Program-made: the position numbers and the translations under genes
Notes under the pieces: generated by a model
Seen by the model: only the letters and a program-made list of their open reading frames with translations
Database searches by the model: none
What the model was told of the DNA's origin: nothing
Assembly (NCBI RefSeq): GCF_000153025.1
Contig: NZ_CH672432.1
Span: 539,127-603,126, forward strand
DNA length: 64,000 nt
Reading direction: 5' to 3'
From: Marinomonas sp. MED121
Lineage (GTDB): Bacteria; Pseudomonadota; Gammaproteobacteria; Pseudomonadales; Marinomonadaceae
Shown: positions 26,557 through 34,487 of the stretch, in pieces
How the letters are laid out: each line of letters starts with the position of its first letter
How positions within the stretch are numbered: the first letter of the stretch is position 1

Positions 26557-27477
26557 ATGCCCTTCTCCATGTTTAAGAATAAAACCGTACATTTTTCAGC
26601 ACGCAAGAAAGGCGTATTGGCATCGATAATCGCGTCTTGTTTATTTGCTATGCTCCCCCTGTATGTACAGTTTCAACCAAGTTTATCAGAACTAAATGCT
26701 TCGGAAGCGGGCCATTGGTTAACGGGCCAAAGAGTGTTGTGGAGCTCTGTCATTATGTTATTGGGATTAGCCATCCTTGGACGAATATCAGCATTGTGGG
26801 AACAATTAAAACAATGGCGGTTATGGCCTAGCTTTTTTCTTTCTGCCTGTTTGATTGCACCACAATTTTGGATTTTTGTCTGGGCGCCATTACAAGGTGA
26901 AATACTTTCTGTGGCGTTAGGCTATTTTGCACTGCCTCTCACCTTGGTTGCCGTTGGCTATTTTGTGTATGGCGAGCAATTAACTCGCGCACAATGGCTG
27001 GCATGCATGATTGCAGCTTCTGGTGTCATTTATGCCTATGTGATTGCTGATGGTATCTCGTGGATTGTATTAGTCATTGCCCTAGGCTATCCACTGTACT
27101 TTATGAATCGCCGACGTTTCTCAATCGCTAGCGACATAGTATTTACCTTAGACAACCTTTTTATATTGCCAATGGCACTGCTTGCCATGGTCTATTTACA
27201 CCCTTTTCATGAATGGCCACACATTGAGCTTTGGTCTTGGGCTTATTTCCTAGGGTTAGGGCTAATAGGCACTTTACCCATGCTTTTATTTTTATTCGCC
27301 TCACAAAAACTTCCACTCAGCCTGTTCGGATTACTCACTTATATAGAACCCACATTGGTTTTTTGTCTTGGTCTAATACTGGGTGAACGTATCGAGCTAA
27401 TCCAATGGCCAATCTATGGCGCGATTATGCTTGCCTTGTTATTAATTGCTATCGATAGAGATAAGCGAAATCGTTAG
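26557..27477 (+). CDS. EamA/DMT-superfamily transporter, RarD-like
   Basis: A 306-residue inner-membrane protein with about 10 predicted transmembrane helices (GVLASIIASCLFAMLPLYVQ, SSVIMLLGLAILG, MIAASGVIYAYVIADGISW, LLIAIDRDKR at the end). The two EamA halves and motifs such as AHWLTGQRVLWS-like, APLQGEILSVALGYFALPL and YIEPTLVFCLGLILGE match the chloramphenicol-sensitivity protein RarD subgroup. The second ATG (26569) is an equally possible start since neither has a ribosome site. Substrate unknown; RarD's own function is unresolved. Confidence 0.83.
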   Translation: MPFSMFKNKTVHFSARKKGVLASIIASCLFAMLPLYVQFQPSLSELNASEAGHWLTGQRVLWSSVIMLLGLAILGRISALWEQLKQWRLWPSFFLSACLIAPQFWIFVWAPLQGEILSVALGYFALPLTLVAVGYFVYGEQLTRAQWLACMIAASGVIYAYVIADGISWIVLVIALGYPLYFMNRRRFSIASDIVFTLDNLFILPMALLAMVYLHPFHEWPHIELWSWAYFLGLGLIGTLPMLLFLFASQKLPLSLFGLLTYIEPTLVFCLGLILGERIELIQWPIYGAIMLALLLIAIDRDKRNR

Positions 27478-27602
27478 TGGGCATGATGAGGGAGCGGCTA
27501 GATGAGTGTTATGGGTGGTAATTCGTAAACTGTTATAGGTTGCTGCTACATAATCAGAAAAGAAATAAAAAAACAGTCTTATTAAAGTTTTATTAGTCGT
27601 GT

Positions 27603-27902
27603 TTAACTTTTTAATAGAAATCTAAGTAGATCACGTTCTTGGCGCATAACATGAAGAATATAAACTTTGTCACTATCCACTTTATAGAATATACGACAAG
27701 GATTAAAAGTGACTTCACGGTAATTTAAGTTCGCTAGTTCCAGTGGTTTTTTACTTGATTCTGGATGATTTTCTAATCTAGATATTTTATCAAATATTTT
27801 TTGAGTTAACTTCCTCGCAGCAGGAAAATTACTTAAAGCAATGTATTCAGCTATCTCATTTAAGTCATCAAGGGCTGGTGATGTCCATATTACTTCAGCC
27901 AT
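27603..27902 (-). CDS. ParE-family toxin
   Basis: A 99-residue toxin of the RelE/ParE superfamily: VIWTSPALDDLNEIAEYIAL, ARKLTQKIFDKISRLENHP, then YREVTFNPCRIFYKVDSDKVYILHVMRQERDL. The conserved Arg/Tyr pattern in the C-terminal strands fits ParE. It overlaps the upstream antitoxin gene by 13 bp on the same strand, so translation is coupled. This is the second Phd-ParE locus in the window; the proteins are not close to the pair at 12.9-13.5 kb. Confidence 0.9.
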   Translation of the reverse strand: MAEVIWTSPALDDLNEIAEYIALSNFPAARKLTQKIFDKISRLENHPESSKKPLELANLNYREVTFNPCRIFYKVDSDKVYILHVMRQERDLLRFLLKS

Positions 27903-28147
27903 TTACTCATTTTCTCTTTTGCTTCTTGATTTGAAAAGGTGTCACCATTTTTAATTGCTTGCTCACCTCGTGCAACACCTTCAAGAATTGCCATTCTTTG
28001 TTGCATAAACTCATAATCCTCCACATCAACTAAGTAAGCAGATGGTTGGCCATGCTCAGTAATTAATACAGGTTCTTTTGATGTATGTAAGTCAGCTAGA
28101 ATTTTAGTCGCTTGCCGTTTGAGTGTTGTAACAAGTTCAACTTTCAT
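27890..28147 (-). CDS. Phd/YefM-family antitoxin
   Basis: An 85-residue antitoxin: MKVELVTTLKRQATKILADL, then PVLITEHGQPSAYLVDVEDY at the Phd fold, and an acidic/helical tail AIKNGDTFSNQEAKEKMSKW that would wrap the toxin. It is the first gene of the pair, with an AGG site in the AATAAAGCC leader. Promoter autorepression is typical of the family. Confidence 0.92.
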   Translation of the reverse strand: MKVELVTTLKRQATKILADLHTSKEPVLITEHGQPSAYLVDVEDYEFMQQRMAILEGVARGEQAIKNGDTFSNQEAKEKMSKWLK

Positions 28148-28362
28148 AATAAAGCCTATATAAACCTTAAATAATGTATCACTATAGTATCACATTCGTT
28201 CAAGCTTACAACGAAACTGCTGAAGCCTCTGTAAGAAGCTTAAAAAATTGCTTTAAATAAGACATATATGAACGTCCATATACGTCCTATTAAAACAAAC
28301 GAGCCTAACCCTGTCTGATGTAACCAACAGGTCTTTTCATTTGATATACGCTTTTTCTACAC

Positions 28363-28731
28363 TTAATTTGGTGAGTGTAGACCCATTTTATTACCCTCTG
28401 AATCAAGGAAAATAGCGAAATACCCCATATCATCCGCATGGGCTGTTTTGGGAATGAGAATTTTACCGCCATTCTTTTCAACTCTATCAAGAATGATTTG
28501 AAGGTTTTCGCCACCATTGAGATATATTGTCACACCATCTGTTGAAGGTCGTAAACCTTCTTCCTTCAAGATGACGCCAGTAACCGCTTGCTCTTCATAG
28601 GGGAGTATGCCCATTTCTATTCCTGGCATTTCCACTTTCTCAATATTCATGTCTAAGATGGCTTGATAGAACTCAATTGCTCGTGAAATATCTGTTGCTG
28701 GAATTTCGAAAATTGAAATATAACTATTCAT
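28363..28731 (-). CDS. VOC-superfamily (glyoxalase-like) protein
   Basis: A 122-residue vicinal oxygen chelate protein: YISIFEIPATDISRAIEFYQ, the strands VTIYLNGGENLQIILDRVEK, and MGYFAIFLDSEGNKMGLHSP. The ATG at 28731 with GGAG 5 nt upstream is preferred over an in-frame extension of 31 residues that carries a non-family leader. Members of this group bind small molecules or metals; no substrate is suggested by context. Confidence 0.88.
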   Translation of the reverse strand: MNSYISIFEIPATDISRAIEFYQAILDMNIEKVEMPGIEMGILPYEEQAVTGVILKEEGLRPSTDGVTIYLNGGENLQIILDRVEKNGGKILIPKTAHADDMGYFAIFLDSEGNKMGLHSPN

Positions 28732-28844
28732 ATCTGCTCCACTTTTATTAATGTTTGTTCCGCTCTTTTGCCTTTCCATTTCAGCATCATCTGCACTAAA
28801 AGCAGAATAGCTAAATATACACATTGCTAAGGTCAGGCTAAGTC

Positions 28845-29127
28845 TAGGGAAACTACGATTAAGTCACCTCTTCTCAGTCTGCTCTTCTAAGGTATATGGG
28901 AAAAAGTATCACACAAGGCGTTACTTTGACGTAATGTAGGTACCTTTCGAGAAGTAACAACACAGGGTGTTACTTTTTCTGAAGGACCCGAAGGGCGTGG
29001 TTTAAAAGCCCTATCTCTATGTTGAGGACCTTATCAATAGAATAACTATTAAGTTACGCTCCTCGCCATAAATCTAGCGGCTTTTATCCACACGCTGAGG
29101 CGGGAGGACTTATTCGCAGCTTCCCTA
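28845..29127 (-). mobile_element. MITE copy B, both ends present
   Basis: A 283-bp non-coding element flanked by TA at each end. The terminal inverted repeats are TAGGGAAACTACGATTAAGT and ACTTATTCGCAGCTTCCCTA (reverse complement TAGGGAAGCTGCGAATAAGT). Its interior is the reverse complement of copies A and D, with the blocks GTAGGTACCTTTCGAGAAG and CTTTTATCCACACGCTGAGG. No ORF is present. TA-flanked ends suggest mobilisation by an IS630/Tc1-mariner-type transposase in trans, not encoded here. Confidence 0.9.
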
Positions 29128-29355
29128 ATAATTACATTTATCATGAGGCCTCACATGGACTAATTAAAATGTATAAACAAAACTAAACTTATGGAGGGAA
29201 ACAGAATTGTAAAAATGCGACAGATTTAAATTACTTGTAAAAAGCGGAAGAGAGAGCCATATTTTCATTTCCTAAAAAGTCTTTTGGCGCGACACCGGTG
29301 AAGGCCTTAAAGTCTTTGATGAAATGCGCTTGGTCGTAGGGTAATCCCCCCATTT

Positions 29356-30210
29356 TTAATGGAGTTCAGGTGTAGACTTTAAAGTTTGCGTTAAACGCCT
29401 TTTTTGTATCGGTGTAATGCCACCAATGCCCATGTTAGGTCGCTCGTTATTGTAAGTCCATAACCAGTGCGTTGCTTTATCTTGAAGCGCTTTAATATCT
29501 TCGTACAAGTAATGACTCAGCCAATCATATCTCACTGTACGGTTAAATCGCTCTATATAAGCGTTTTGCTGTGGTTTGCCAGGTTGGATAAAACTGAGCT
29601 CAATGCTGTTTTCTTGTGCCCAACTTGCCAGCTTCTCACTGATATACTCAGGGCCATTATCACACCGTATCGCTTTAGGTTTACCTCGCCACTCAATAAT
29701 CTGATTGAGTGCGCGTATAACACGTTCTGCTGGTAAGGATAGGTCCGCATCAATAGTTAACCCTTCTCGATTAAAGTCATCAATCACGTTAAACAAACGG
29801 CAACGTCGACCATCTGAGAGTTGATCATGCATAAAATCCATTGACCAACATTCATTGATTTGTTCTGGCACCGCTAAGGGTTCAGGCTTTTCACGGACTA
29901 AGCGTTTATGAGGTTTGATGCGCATGTTGAGCTGTAGCTCACGATAAATACGGTAAACACGCTTATGGTTCCATGGATAACCACAGACATTTCTGAAGTA
30001 GAGAAAACATAGCCCAAAGCCCCAGTTACGCTGATTTTGAGTCAGCCCGATTAATTGCTCAACAATCAACTGATTCTCATCATTAAGTTTAGGCTGATAA
30101 CGGTAGCAGGTCTCGCTGATCTTAAACGTCCGACAGGCAGATGCAATACTGAGGTGATAAGTCACCACAGCCTGTTTGGCCATCGGCTTGCGGTCAGCGG
30201 CCTTCACCAC
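29356..30210 (-). CDS. IS3-family transposase OrfB (DDE integrase domain)
   Basis: The 284-residue catalytic subunit. An N-terminal HTH-like region ([20 protein letters not shown]) precedes the rve domain with a full DDE triad: Asp in [13 protein letters not shown], Asp in [12 protein letters not shown], Glu in [18 protein letters not shown]. The start overlaps OrfA by 7 bp in the -1 frame, so an OrfAB fusion by programmed frameshifting is expected, as for the family. It cuts and joins the IS ends. The lack of any disruption suggests function. Confidence 0.95.
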   Translation of the reverse strand: MVKAADRKPMAKQAVVTYHLSIASACRTFKISETCYRYQPKLNDENQLIVEQLIGLTQNQRNWGFGLCFLYFRNVCGYPWNHKRVYRIYRELQLNMRIKPHKRLVREKPEPLAVPEQINECWSMDFMHDQLSDGRRCRLFNVIDDFNREGLTIDADLSLPAERVIRALNQIIEWRGKPKAIRCDNGPEYISEKLASWAQENSIELSFIQPGKPQQNAYIERFNRTVRYDWLSHYLYEDIKALQDKATHWLWTYNNERPNMGIGGITPIQKRRLTQTLKSTPELH

Positions 30211-30470
30211 TTTTTTGCCATGGCTTCCTGTATGATCTCTGCCTTGAGTTTTTCTTCGGCATACATCTTTTTAAGACGACGGTTTTCTTCTTCGAGTTCT
30301 TTCATTCGAGTGATTAAAGAGGCATCCATACCACCGTACTTGGCTCGCCACTTATAAAAGGTCGAATTACCAATGCCATGCTCGCGACACAGCTCCGCCA
30401 CGGGCACTCCTGCCTCGGCTTGGTTTAAGATGCCCATGATTTGACTGTCTGAATAGGTTTTATTTTTCAT
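30204..30470 (-). CDS. IS3-family transposase OrfA
   Basis: The 88-residue DNA-binding subunit. The HTH is at [20 protein letters not shown]...[20 protein letters not shown], followed by a leucine-zipper coiled coil [20 protein letters not shown]. This pattern is typical of the IS407 group. A ribosome site GGAGATCACG precedes the ATG. It is translated first and overlaps OrfB. Confidence 0.95.
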   Translation of the reverse strand: MKNKTYSDSQIMGILNQAEAGVPVAELCREHGIGNSTFYKWRAKYGGMDASLITRMKELEEENRRLKKMYAEEKLKAEIIQEAMAKKW

Positions 30471-31340
30471 CGTGATCTCCTAGTAATTAGCTTATTAGAA
30501 AACTCTACGACTGACCTCTATTATTTTTCGGGGGGATTACCGTAGTAGTCATGTTGATAGGCAATATGAGTAAGACTCTCCCCTTCTTCGTTAAGCAGCA
30601 TCTTTAAAGCACTTTGTAAGCGAATCAATTTGCCTAATTGCTTCGGGCTAGCACCAATTTGCTTTACGAACATTCTCTCAAGCTGTCTTCTTTTAGATAA
30701 ATCTTCTTTAAGAATCTCACTAATAGTAGTAGATCCCTTGGTTGCTAAAAGCGTTTCTACGGTTGTTTTAACGATACTGTTAACCCTCACCTGATCACTG
30801 AGTTTCTTCAGAAAAAATGATTCGATTATCTCGATCCGCTGCTTTGTACCAGTGGCTTGGATGATGTCCTGCTCTAGTTGATCTGCGCTTTCTTCTTCAA
30901 ATAAGGTATTTATTGGCGTCTCTTTGTTAGCCAAGTTTCTAATAGGCGCAGTGACAAAGTTAGCAAAACCATAAGGGTAAAAACGAATGGCAAAGGTATT
31001 AACGTAACCTGTAGGTTCTATATAAAAAGGGTCAATCGTTTGGCCCAACACCATAGCGCGAGGCTGAATAATGAAATCATCTTCTGATGTATAGCGTTTT
31101 ATATCATCGCCAAGTATAAACGCCATTTCAATTGTGCCATCAGGAATGATTCGCTGTCGTTGCGTCTCTTTCGTTTTAGGGACTTCCAAAGTCCAATAAC
31201 AACTGATTAACGATGCTAAATCTGGATGGGGCTGAAAAGTCTGATAATCCATAGTCTGATTGTTGTTCCTAAGAGATACATTTCAGGTTTAAATTTAAAA
31301 CTACTATATAAGGTTTTATTGCTGATTACATTCCCGTATA

Positions 31341-31500
31341 AAATTGGGGTGGGTGTCTGTATTAATTTTCTTATCTATTAAAGGAATAAAGGGAAATAAG
31401 GTTTTGGATTGAGTTTGATTCGCTTTGGCCATTTCAATACGAGTCTTGATACTTGTATGTTGTGGGGGTTCTAAATTGGAATGCCTGTCCCGATAAAACC
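31341..31500. mobile_element. Mosaic relic of a RAYT-type transposon
   Basis: 31341-31365 (AAATTGGGGTGGGTGTCTGT...) matches the terminal sequence beside the intact transposase gene at 34303-34329. 31380-31475 is about 95 bp homologous to codons within that gene (compare 33556-33655, with shared GAGTTTGATTCGCTTTGG). 31473-31500 is a third segment, repeated at 32208. The parts are not collinear with the intact copy, so this is a scrambled, non-functional fragment. Confidence 0.75.
31473..31500 (+). repeat. 28-bp direct repeat, left copy
   Basis: AAATTGGAATGCCTGTCCCG (28 bp in total, ending ATAAAACC) is repeated in the same orientation at 32208-32235 with one mismatch. The two copies bracket the acetyltransferase gene at 31538-32074. 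The repeat resembles the ends of the nearby RAYT element. Confidence 0.85.
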
Positions 31501-31537
31501 TTAGAACGAATGGGGGGAGTAAGCATTATTTGAATTG

Positions 31538-32074
31538 CTACCATAGACTAGGATCATTTAATGCCTCAACACATCGAGTAGAGCCAGCCATAGCCTGAAT
31601 TTCTTTGCCTTCAAGTGATTGCGCGAGCCAACCAATTGGCTGACTTAGAGGACATGGCGCTTTTACAATGCCTTCATTGATCTGCTCGAAGCCAGTTTTG
31701 GCGTAATAACTTGGGTCACCGTATGTGAATGCCAAACTAACATTTAAACGCCTAAGATAATCTAGACCATATTGAATTAACTTTTGACCAATCCCAGTGC
31801 CTTGAACATCTGTTGCAACCGCAACCGGCGATAAAATGAATGCTTCTTGGCCACTAGGTACTCTGAAGCGGCTGAAGAAGATACACCCAACAATGATACC
31901 TTTTTCAAATGCAACGCAGCCAATTAGGTCTTGTGAATTGGTTGTAGAAATTAGATCTTCAACAAAACCAGCAATTACTTGCCCTTCTATTTCGTTCTCA
32001 GATGCAGAGAAAACATTTTTGAAAAGATCAATGACCTCTTGAGACTGAGATTCACTGAATAGTGAAAGCTTCAT
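31538..32074 (-). CDS. GNAT-family acetyltransferase
   Basis: A 178-residue N-acetyltransferase: IGCVAFEKGIIVGCIFFSRF, AFILSPVAVATDVQGTGIGQKLIQYGLDYL (acetyl-CoA loop Q-G-T-G-I-G), and VSLAFTYGDPSYYAKTGFEQ. This matches the YhbS-like subgroup. It lies between two 28-bp direct repeats, so it may have been carried in by a transposition event. I found no attC site at its end, so it is not clearly a cassette of the adjacent integron. Substrate unknown. Confidence 0.87.
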   Translation of the reverse strand: MKLSLFSESQSQEVIDLFKNVFSASENEIEGQVIAGFVEDLISTTNSQDLIGCVAFEKGIIVGCIFFSRFRVPSGQEAFILSPVAVATDVQGTGIGQKLIQYGLDYLRRLNVSLAFTYGDPSYYAKTGFEQINEGIVKAPCPLSQPIGWLAQSLEGKEIQAMAGSTRCVEALNDPSLW

Positions 32075-32207
32075 ATTAATACATCCTAGTGTTCTTCAAG
32101 GTAGTTAGCACTTTCTCTGACATGCACATAAAATCGCTGAACACCTCGTTTTTGCAAGAAAAAAGAGTTGAACAGATAGGCATTTAAAATAGTGATTAAA
32201 AAAGATC

Positions 32208-32235
32208 AAATTGGAGTGCCTGTCCCGATAAAACC
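32208..32235 (+). repeat. 28-bp direct repeat, right copy
   Basis: AAATTGGAGTGCCTGTCCCG continuing ATAAAACC; one mismatch to 31473-31500. It lies between the acetyltransferase gene and the decayed attC-like site of the DUF998 cassette. Confidence 0.85.
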
Positions 32236-32252
32236 CCTTTATGTTTCGTAAC

Positions 32253-32348
32253 GACTAACGCTACCATAAGTGCTCAATAAGAGTTTACCAAAATGTGAAG
32301 CAGAGCTGGCTAAACTATTACGCGTCAGACTTAATAGTTTTATTAGGC
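32253..32348 (-). repeat. Degenerate attC-like site after the DUF998 cassette
   Basis: On the minus strand the 3' end of the DUF998 gene runs into GCCTAAT (32342-32348), a near match to the first core box RYYYAAC. About 90 bp later comes GCGTTAGTC, near the second core GTTRRRY (32253-32259). The inner arms pair only weakly. I read it as a decayed recombination site, with limited confidence. Confidence 0.45.
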
Positions 32349-32956
32349 ACATTTTGATTCAGGCTGTAAGCAAAATATATGAACCATGAATATATCATTA
32401 AGTCTAGGGAACGTTGGTAAACACCTACAAGGGGGGAATTAGGGTCTAAATTTAAGAATGCGTAAATACAAGTCCCTCCAACGGTAAAGCTAACAAACTT
32501 AAAAACGTTAAGCTGTCCAGAGGGCGATGAGCCAGATGACAAAATAAATATTGATATTACCCCGCATAAATAACCAGGAAAAGCAGACAACATATGAATA
32601 TTGTGGGAAATCGTAGGTTCAACAGGCCTACATTCAAAGTCACATGGATATAATGCAGAAATACCAAGAGTGACAGCATAAACAACAATAAAGCTAAATC
32701 CTATTAAGTTTTTCTTTGTTTTAGGAGCGACTAAAAAACAAGTAAATACAAATGCAAGAATAAAGATCTCTGTAGGAATAAAGCCTAAAAAATTAACATA
32801 TCCGCCATGAGGAGAACCGGTTGCTCCTAGTTCACTGATAAACTGAGTGATATGGCTATATCCAGGATAATATAAGCCTGCAATAATTATTGTTCCAGCA
32901 AACCAAACTAGGCTCAATATTGGAAAAGCTAAAAGTAAATTTTGTCGATTCAACAT
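32318..32956 (-). CDS. DUF998 membrane protein (integron cassette gene)
   Basis: A 212-residue protein with about six transmembrane helices (LAFPILSLVWFAGTIIIAGL, NFLGFIPTEIFILAFVF, YAVTLGISALYP, FAYSLNQNVPNKT). It has the DUF998 pattern of short loops with Y-P-G-Y and S-E-L-G-A-T-G. The ATG at 32956 has a TGAGG site 6 nt upstream. A core-box sequence, GTTAGGC (minus strand 32975-32981), lies just before the gene. Its own last codons (NKTIKSDA) overlap an attC-like box, a feature of cassette genes. Function of DUF998 is unknown. Confidence 0.75.
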   Translation of the reverse strand: MLNRQNLLLAFPILSLVWFAGTIIIAGLYYPGYSHITQFISELGATGSPHGGYVNFLGFIPTEIFILAFVFTCFLVAPKTKKNLIGFSFIVVYAVTLGISALYPCDFECRPVEPTISHNIHMLSAFPGYLCGVISIFILSSGSSPSGQLNVFKFVSFTVGGTCIYAFLNLDPNSPLVGVYQRSLDLMIYSWFIYFAYSLNQNVPNKTIKSDA

Positions 32957-32974
32957 ACAAACCTCAGATAGGTT

Positions 32975-32981
32975 GCCTAAC
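32975..32981 (-). repeat. attC right core box, remainder of site displaced by a MITE fragment
   Basis: On the minus strand this reads GTGTTAGGCAACC, containing the GTTAGGC core that ends an attC, 19 bp upstream of the DUF998 start. The rest of the site should lie to the right, but sequence from 32984 is a MITE end. The preceding cassette's attC was therefore probably cut by that insertion or deletion. Confidence 0.55.
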
Positions 32982-32983
32982 AC

Positions 32984-33040
32984 TTTAAGGAAATTACGAT
33001 TAAGTCACCTCTTCTCAGTCTTATCAGAAAAAGTATCACA
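32984..33040 (-). mobile_element. MITE fragment E
   Basis: TTTAAGGAAATTACGATTAAG and CACCTCTTCTCAGTC match one terminal repeat and about 55 bp of the MITE family, in the orientation of copy B. The opposite end is missing. It sits at the boundary of an integron attC remnant. Confidence 0.7.
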
Positions 33041-33267
33041 CCATTTTAATAAGACATCCATTTTAAAAGAGATCAGAAACAACTTCAGCTGAATGAAACT
33101 CACTTTCCCATTTTTTTGTATTTTATTTATCTGAAGGAAGAAAAATATGTAAATCGAAGCTCAACCACAAAGGATTAACAATGAGTTTCATACTGAAGCC
33201 ACGAGCAACCCTCGCGTTAACGATATTAAGGTTTAATTAAAATAGAACTGAATTTAGTGAGCAAAAC
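33041..33267. other. Intergenic region beside the RAYT gene
   Basis: About 225 bp with no recognised gene. It contains a short inverted pair (GAATGAAACTCAC and AATGAGTTTCATAC) and GCGTTAACG-type core-box-like sequence, neither convincing as a site. It may include the other end of the RAYT element or remains of the cassette it interrupted. Confidence 0.35.
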
Positions 33268-34245
33268 CTAAGAAAGAAGCCGCTTACAAGCAGCTAACCC
33301 CGATCGTCGTTGCAAATGCGTATGTTCACAATACTCAGCTAAATAAGCTTCTGAGCCAACTGCGGCTTTAAAATGCTTTTCAAAGCTGGTTGTTACTTCT
33401 ATCCATTGCTCTGACGTGAGGTTAATTCGTTGAAGAATAGGCGCTAGAGAGACATCAATACTCCCCCTTTTGTCCTCTCTCATGATCCTGCCTGTGAGAT
33501 CGATTAATTCAAGGTAATCTATGAGTTTAAAAGGTAACCCTTCTGGTTGATCTTCTCTTTCATAGCCAATAAAGGGAAATAAAGTTTTTGGTTGAGTTTG
33601 ATTCGCTTTGGCAACTTCGATTCGAGTTTTGATACTCGTATGCTTTGAGATTTCTGGTGCTTTTTCCATGTTGGCGCGAACAGGGTTTAAGTCGACGTAT
33701 GCCATGCATGACACAAGTGCTGCCTCGTCTAATAACGCTTGTGACTTAAACCTGCCCTCCCAAAATCGGCCTGTACATTTGTCTTCATTGTTGGCCATAC
33801 GAGCAATTGGCTCATTCAGCTCTCTCATAAACCAGCTGATGTCACAAAGGCGTTCACGGTATTTTTCACAGCTTTCATAAACAGAGGCTAATTCGAACTC
33901 AGCCAAACCCTTGTTTTCTAAATATTTTTCGGTGAATTGCGTGCCTTTATGCAAACGATGCCAACGCTCAAGTACCTGCCTGATAGACCAGTTATTCGCT
34001 TTCTCAGTATTGACATGAAGGACTAAATGGGTGTGATTGCTCATAACGGCATAGGCACAGATATCTATCGCAAAAATAGCAGCAAGAGAGAGGATTTTAT
34101 CTTCTATCCAGCCTCGCCTGTGCTCATAACTTTGACCAGTTACCTCATCGGTACCACACAGTAAAGCACGTCTCACGCAGCGGGAAACACAGTGATAATA
34201 AGTGGTGTCTTGCAAACTTATTAGAGTCTTACGTGGTTTAGGCAT
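33268..34245 (-). CDS. REP-associated tyrosine transposase-like protein (Y1/HUH)
   Basis: A 325-residue transposase of the large IS200-like/RAYT type. It begins MPKPRKTLISLQDTTYYHCV. The metal-binding HUH motif is in AVMSNHTHLVLHV near residue 90. The helix that should supply the catalytic Tyr lies around YVDLNPVRANM. The C-terminal half is an unassigned extension. At 325 residues it is twice the size of an IS200 TnpA. The ATG at 34245 with GAGGAA upstream is preferred to one 19 codons earlier. It lies inside an integron cassette. It copies or moves its own ends and possibly REP-like sequences. Confidence 0.85.
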   Translation of the reverse strand: MPKPRKTLISLQDTTYYHCVSRCVRRALLCGTDEVTGQSYEHRRGWIEDKILSLAAIFAIDICAYAVMSNHTHLVLHVNTEKANNWSIRQVLERWHRLHKGTQFTEKYLENKGLAEFELASVYESCEKYRERLCDISWFMRELNEPIARMANNEDKCTGRFWEGRFKSQALLDEAALVSCMAYVDLNPVRANMEKAPEISKHTSIKTRIEVAKANQTQPKTLFPFIGYEREDQPEGLPFKLIDYLELIDLTGRIMREDKRGSIDVSLAPILQRINLTSEQWIEVTTSFEKHFKAAVGSEAYLAEYCEHTHLQRRSGLAACKRLLS

Positions 34246-34302
34246 ATTAGATTCCTCATCCTTGAGTGAATCCAATAAAGCTAGATCATGTTTAAATAAC
34301 AA

Positions 34303-34329
34303 TCAAATTATAGTGGGTGTCTGTTTTAA
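34303..34329 (-). repeat. RAYT element terminal sequence
   Basis: TCAAATTATAGTGGGTGTCT followed by GTTTTAA. It shares ATT-x4-GTGGGTGTCTGT-x-TTAA with the relic end at 31341-31365. It marks the junction where the element enters a cassette whose gene begins on the minus strand with MSNWFQEQ at about 34356. Confidence 0.65.
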
Positions 34330-34358
34330 ATTTGTTCTTGAAACCAATTTGACATGCG
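34330..34358 (-). pseudogene. Truncated integron cassette gene (first codons only)
   Basis: Immediately after the attC at 34372-34430 (minus strand) an AAGGATTACGC ribosome site precedes ATG TCA AAT TGG TTT CAA GAA CAA ATT TAA (MSNWFQEQI). The frame ends at the RAYT terminal sequence. This is the expected position of the third cassette's gene, apparently cut off by the transposon insertion. Too little remains to name it. Confidence 0.45.
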
Positions 34359-34371
34359 TAATCCTTATAAT

Positions 34372-34430
34372 GCCTAACGCCAACAGCAAGCGCGCCGCTT
34401 TTGGCGTCGCATTGACTGTTTTTGTTAGGC
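34372..34430 (-). repeat. attC site (59 bp) of the DUF6602 cassette
   Basis: On the minus strand: GCCTAAC core, then a left arm CAG-T-CAA-T-GCG-A-CGCC, loop AAAAGC, right arm GGCG-CGC-TTG-CTG, and GTTAGGC core. The arms pair exactly except for three extra bases (T, T, A) on one arm. These are the extrahelical bases that define attC strand choice for integron integrases. Core boxes are perfect. The site is 58 bp beyond the end of the DUF6602 gene. Confidence 0.92.
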
Positions 34431-34487
34431 TCCCCACTGTAAGTTAGGAAGACTAAAATTTGATAGATATGGAGCTGAATTAAGCCA

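Larger units (their letters stand above)
29340..30541 (-). mobile_element. Complete IS3-family insertion sequence (IS407-like group)
   Basis: A 1202-bp element with perfect 12-bp terminal inverted repeats, GGTAATCCCCCC and GGGGGGATTACC. It is flanked by a 4-bp target duplication, GTAG at 29336-29339 and 30542-30545. It encodes OrfA and OrfB in overlapping frames, both intact. The 4-bp duplication and the OrfA type fit the IS407 group of IS3. Intact ends, intact genes and an uncorrupted duplication all point to recent insertion and probable activity. Confidence 0.95.
29231..31252 (-). pseudogene. AraC-family regulator interrupted by an IS3-family element
   Basis: Joining 31252-30546 to the segment ending at 29231 across the IS restores one AraC-type regulator of about 271 residues. 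It has an N-terminal DUF6597-like sensor (MDYQTFQPHPDLASLISCYW...) and a C-terminal HTH. That HTH runs QLERMFVKQIGASPKQLGKL, then SLTHIAYQHDYY, then DQAHFIKDFKAFTGVAPKDF and ends SAFYK. The insertion splits the second HTH motif between YY and DQ. The frame is otherwise intact on both sides, so the disruption is recent. The 5' part reads into the IS (adding GNPPEK) and stops at 30521. That product lacks the second recognition helix and is probably inactive. Confidence 0.92.

Noticed and set aside
31538-32074. The acetyltransferase gene as another integron cassette
   Set aside because: Leftward and near the array, but no attC core pair was found at its 3' end; the direct repeats fit a different mode of entry.
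33268-34245. An IS200/IS605 TnpA
   Set aside because: HUH motif is present but the protein is twice the usual TnpA length and has the PKPRK...YYHCV start of the RAYT/large Y1 group; no TnpB is nearby.
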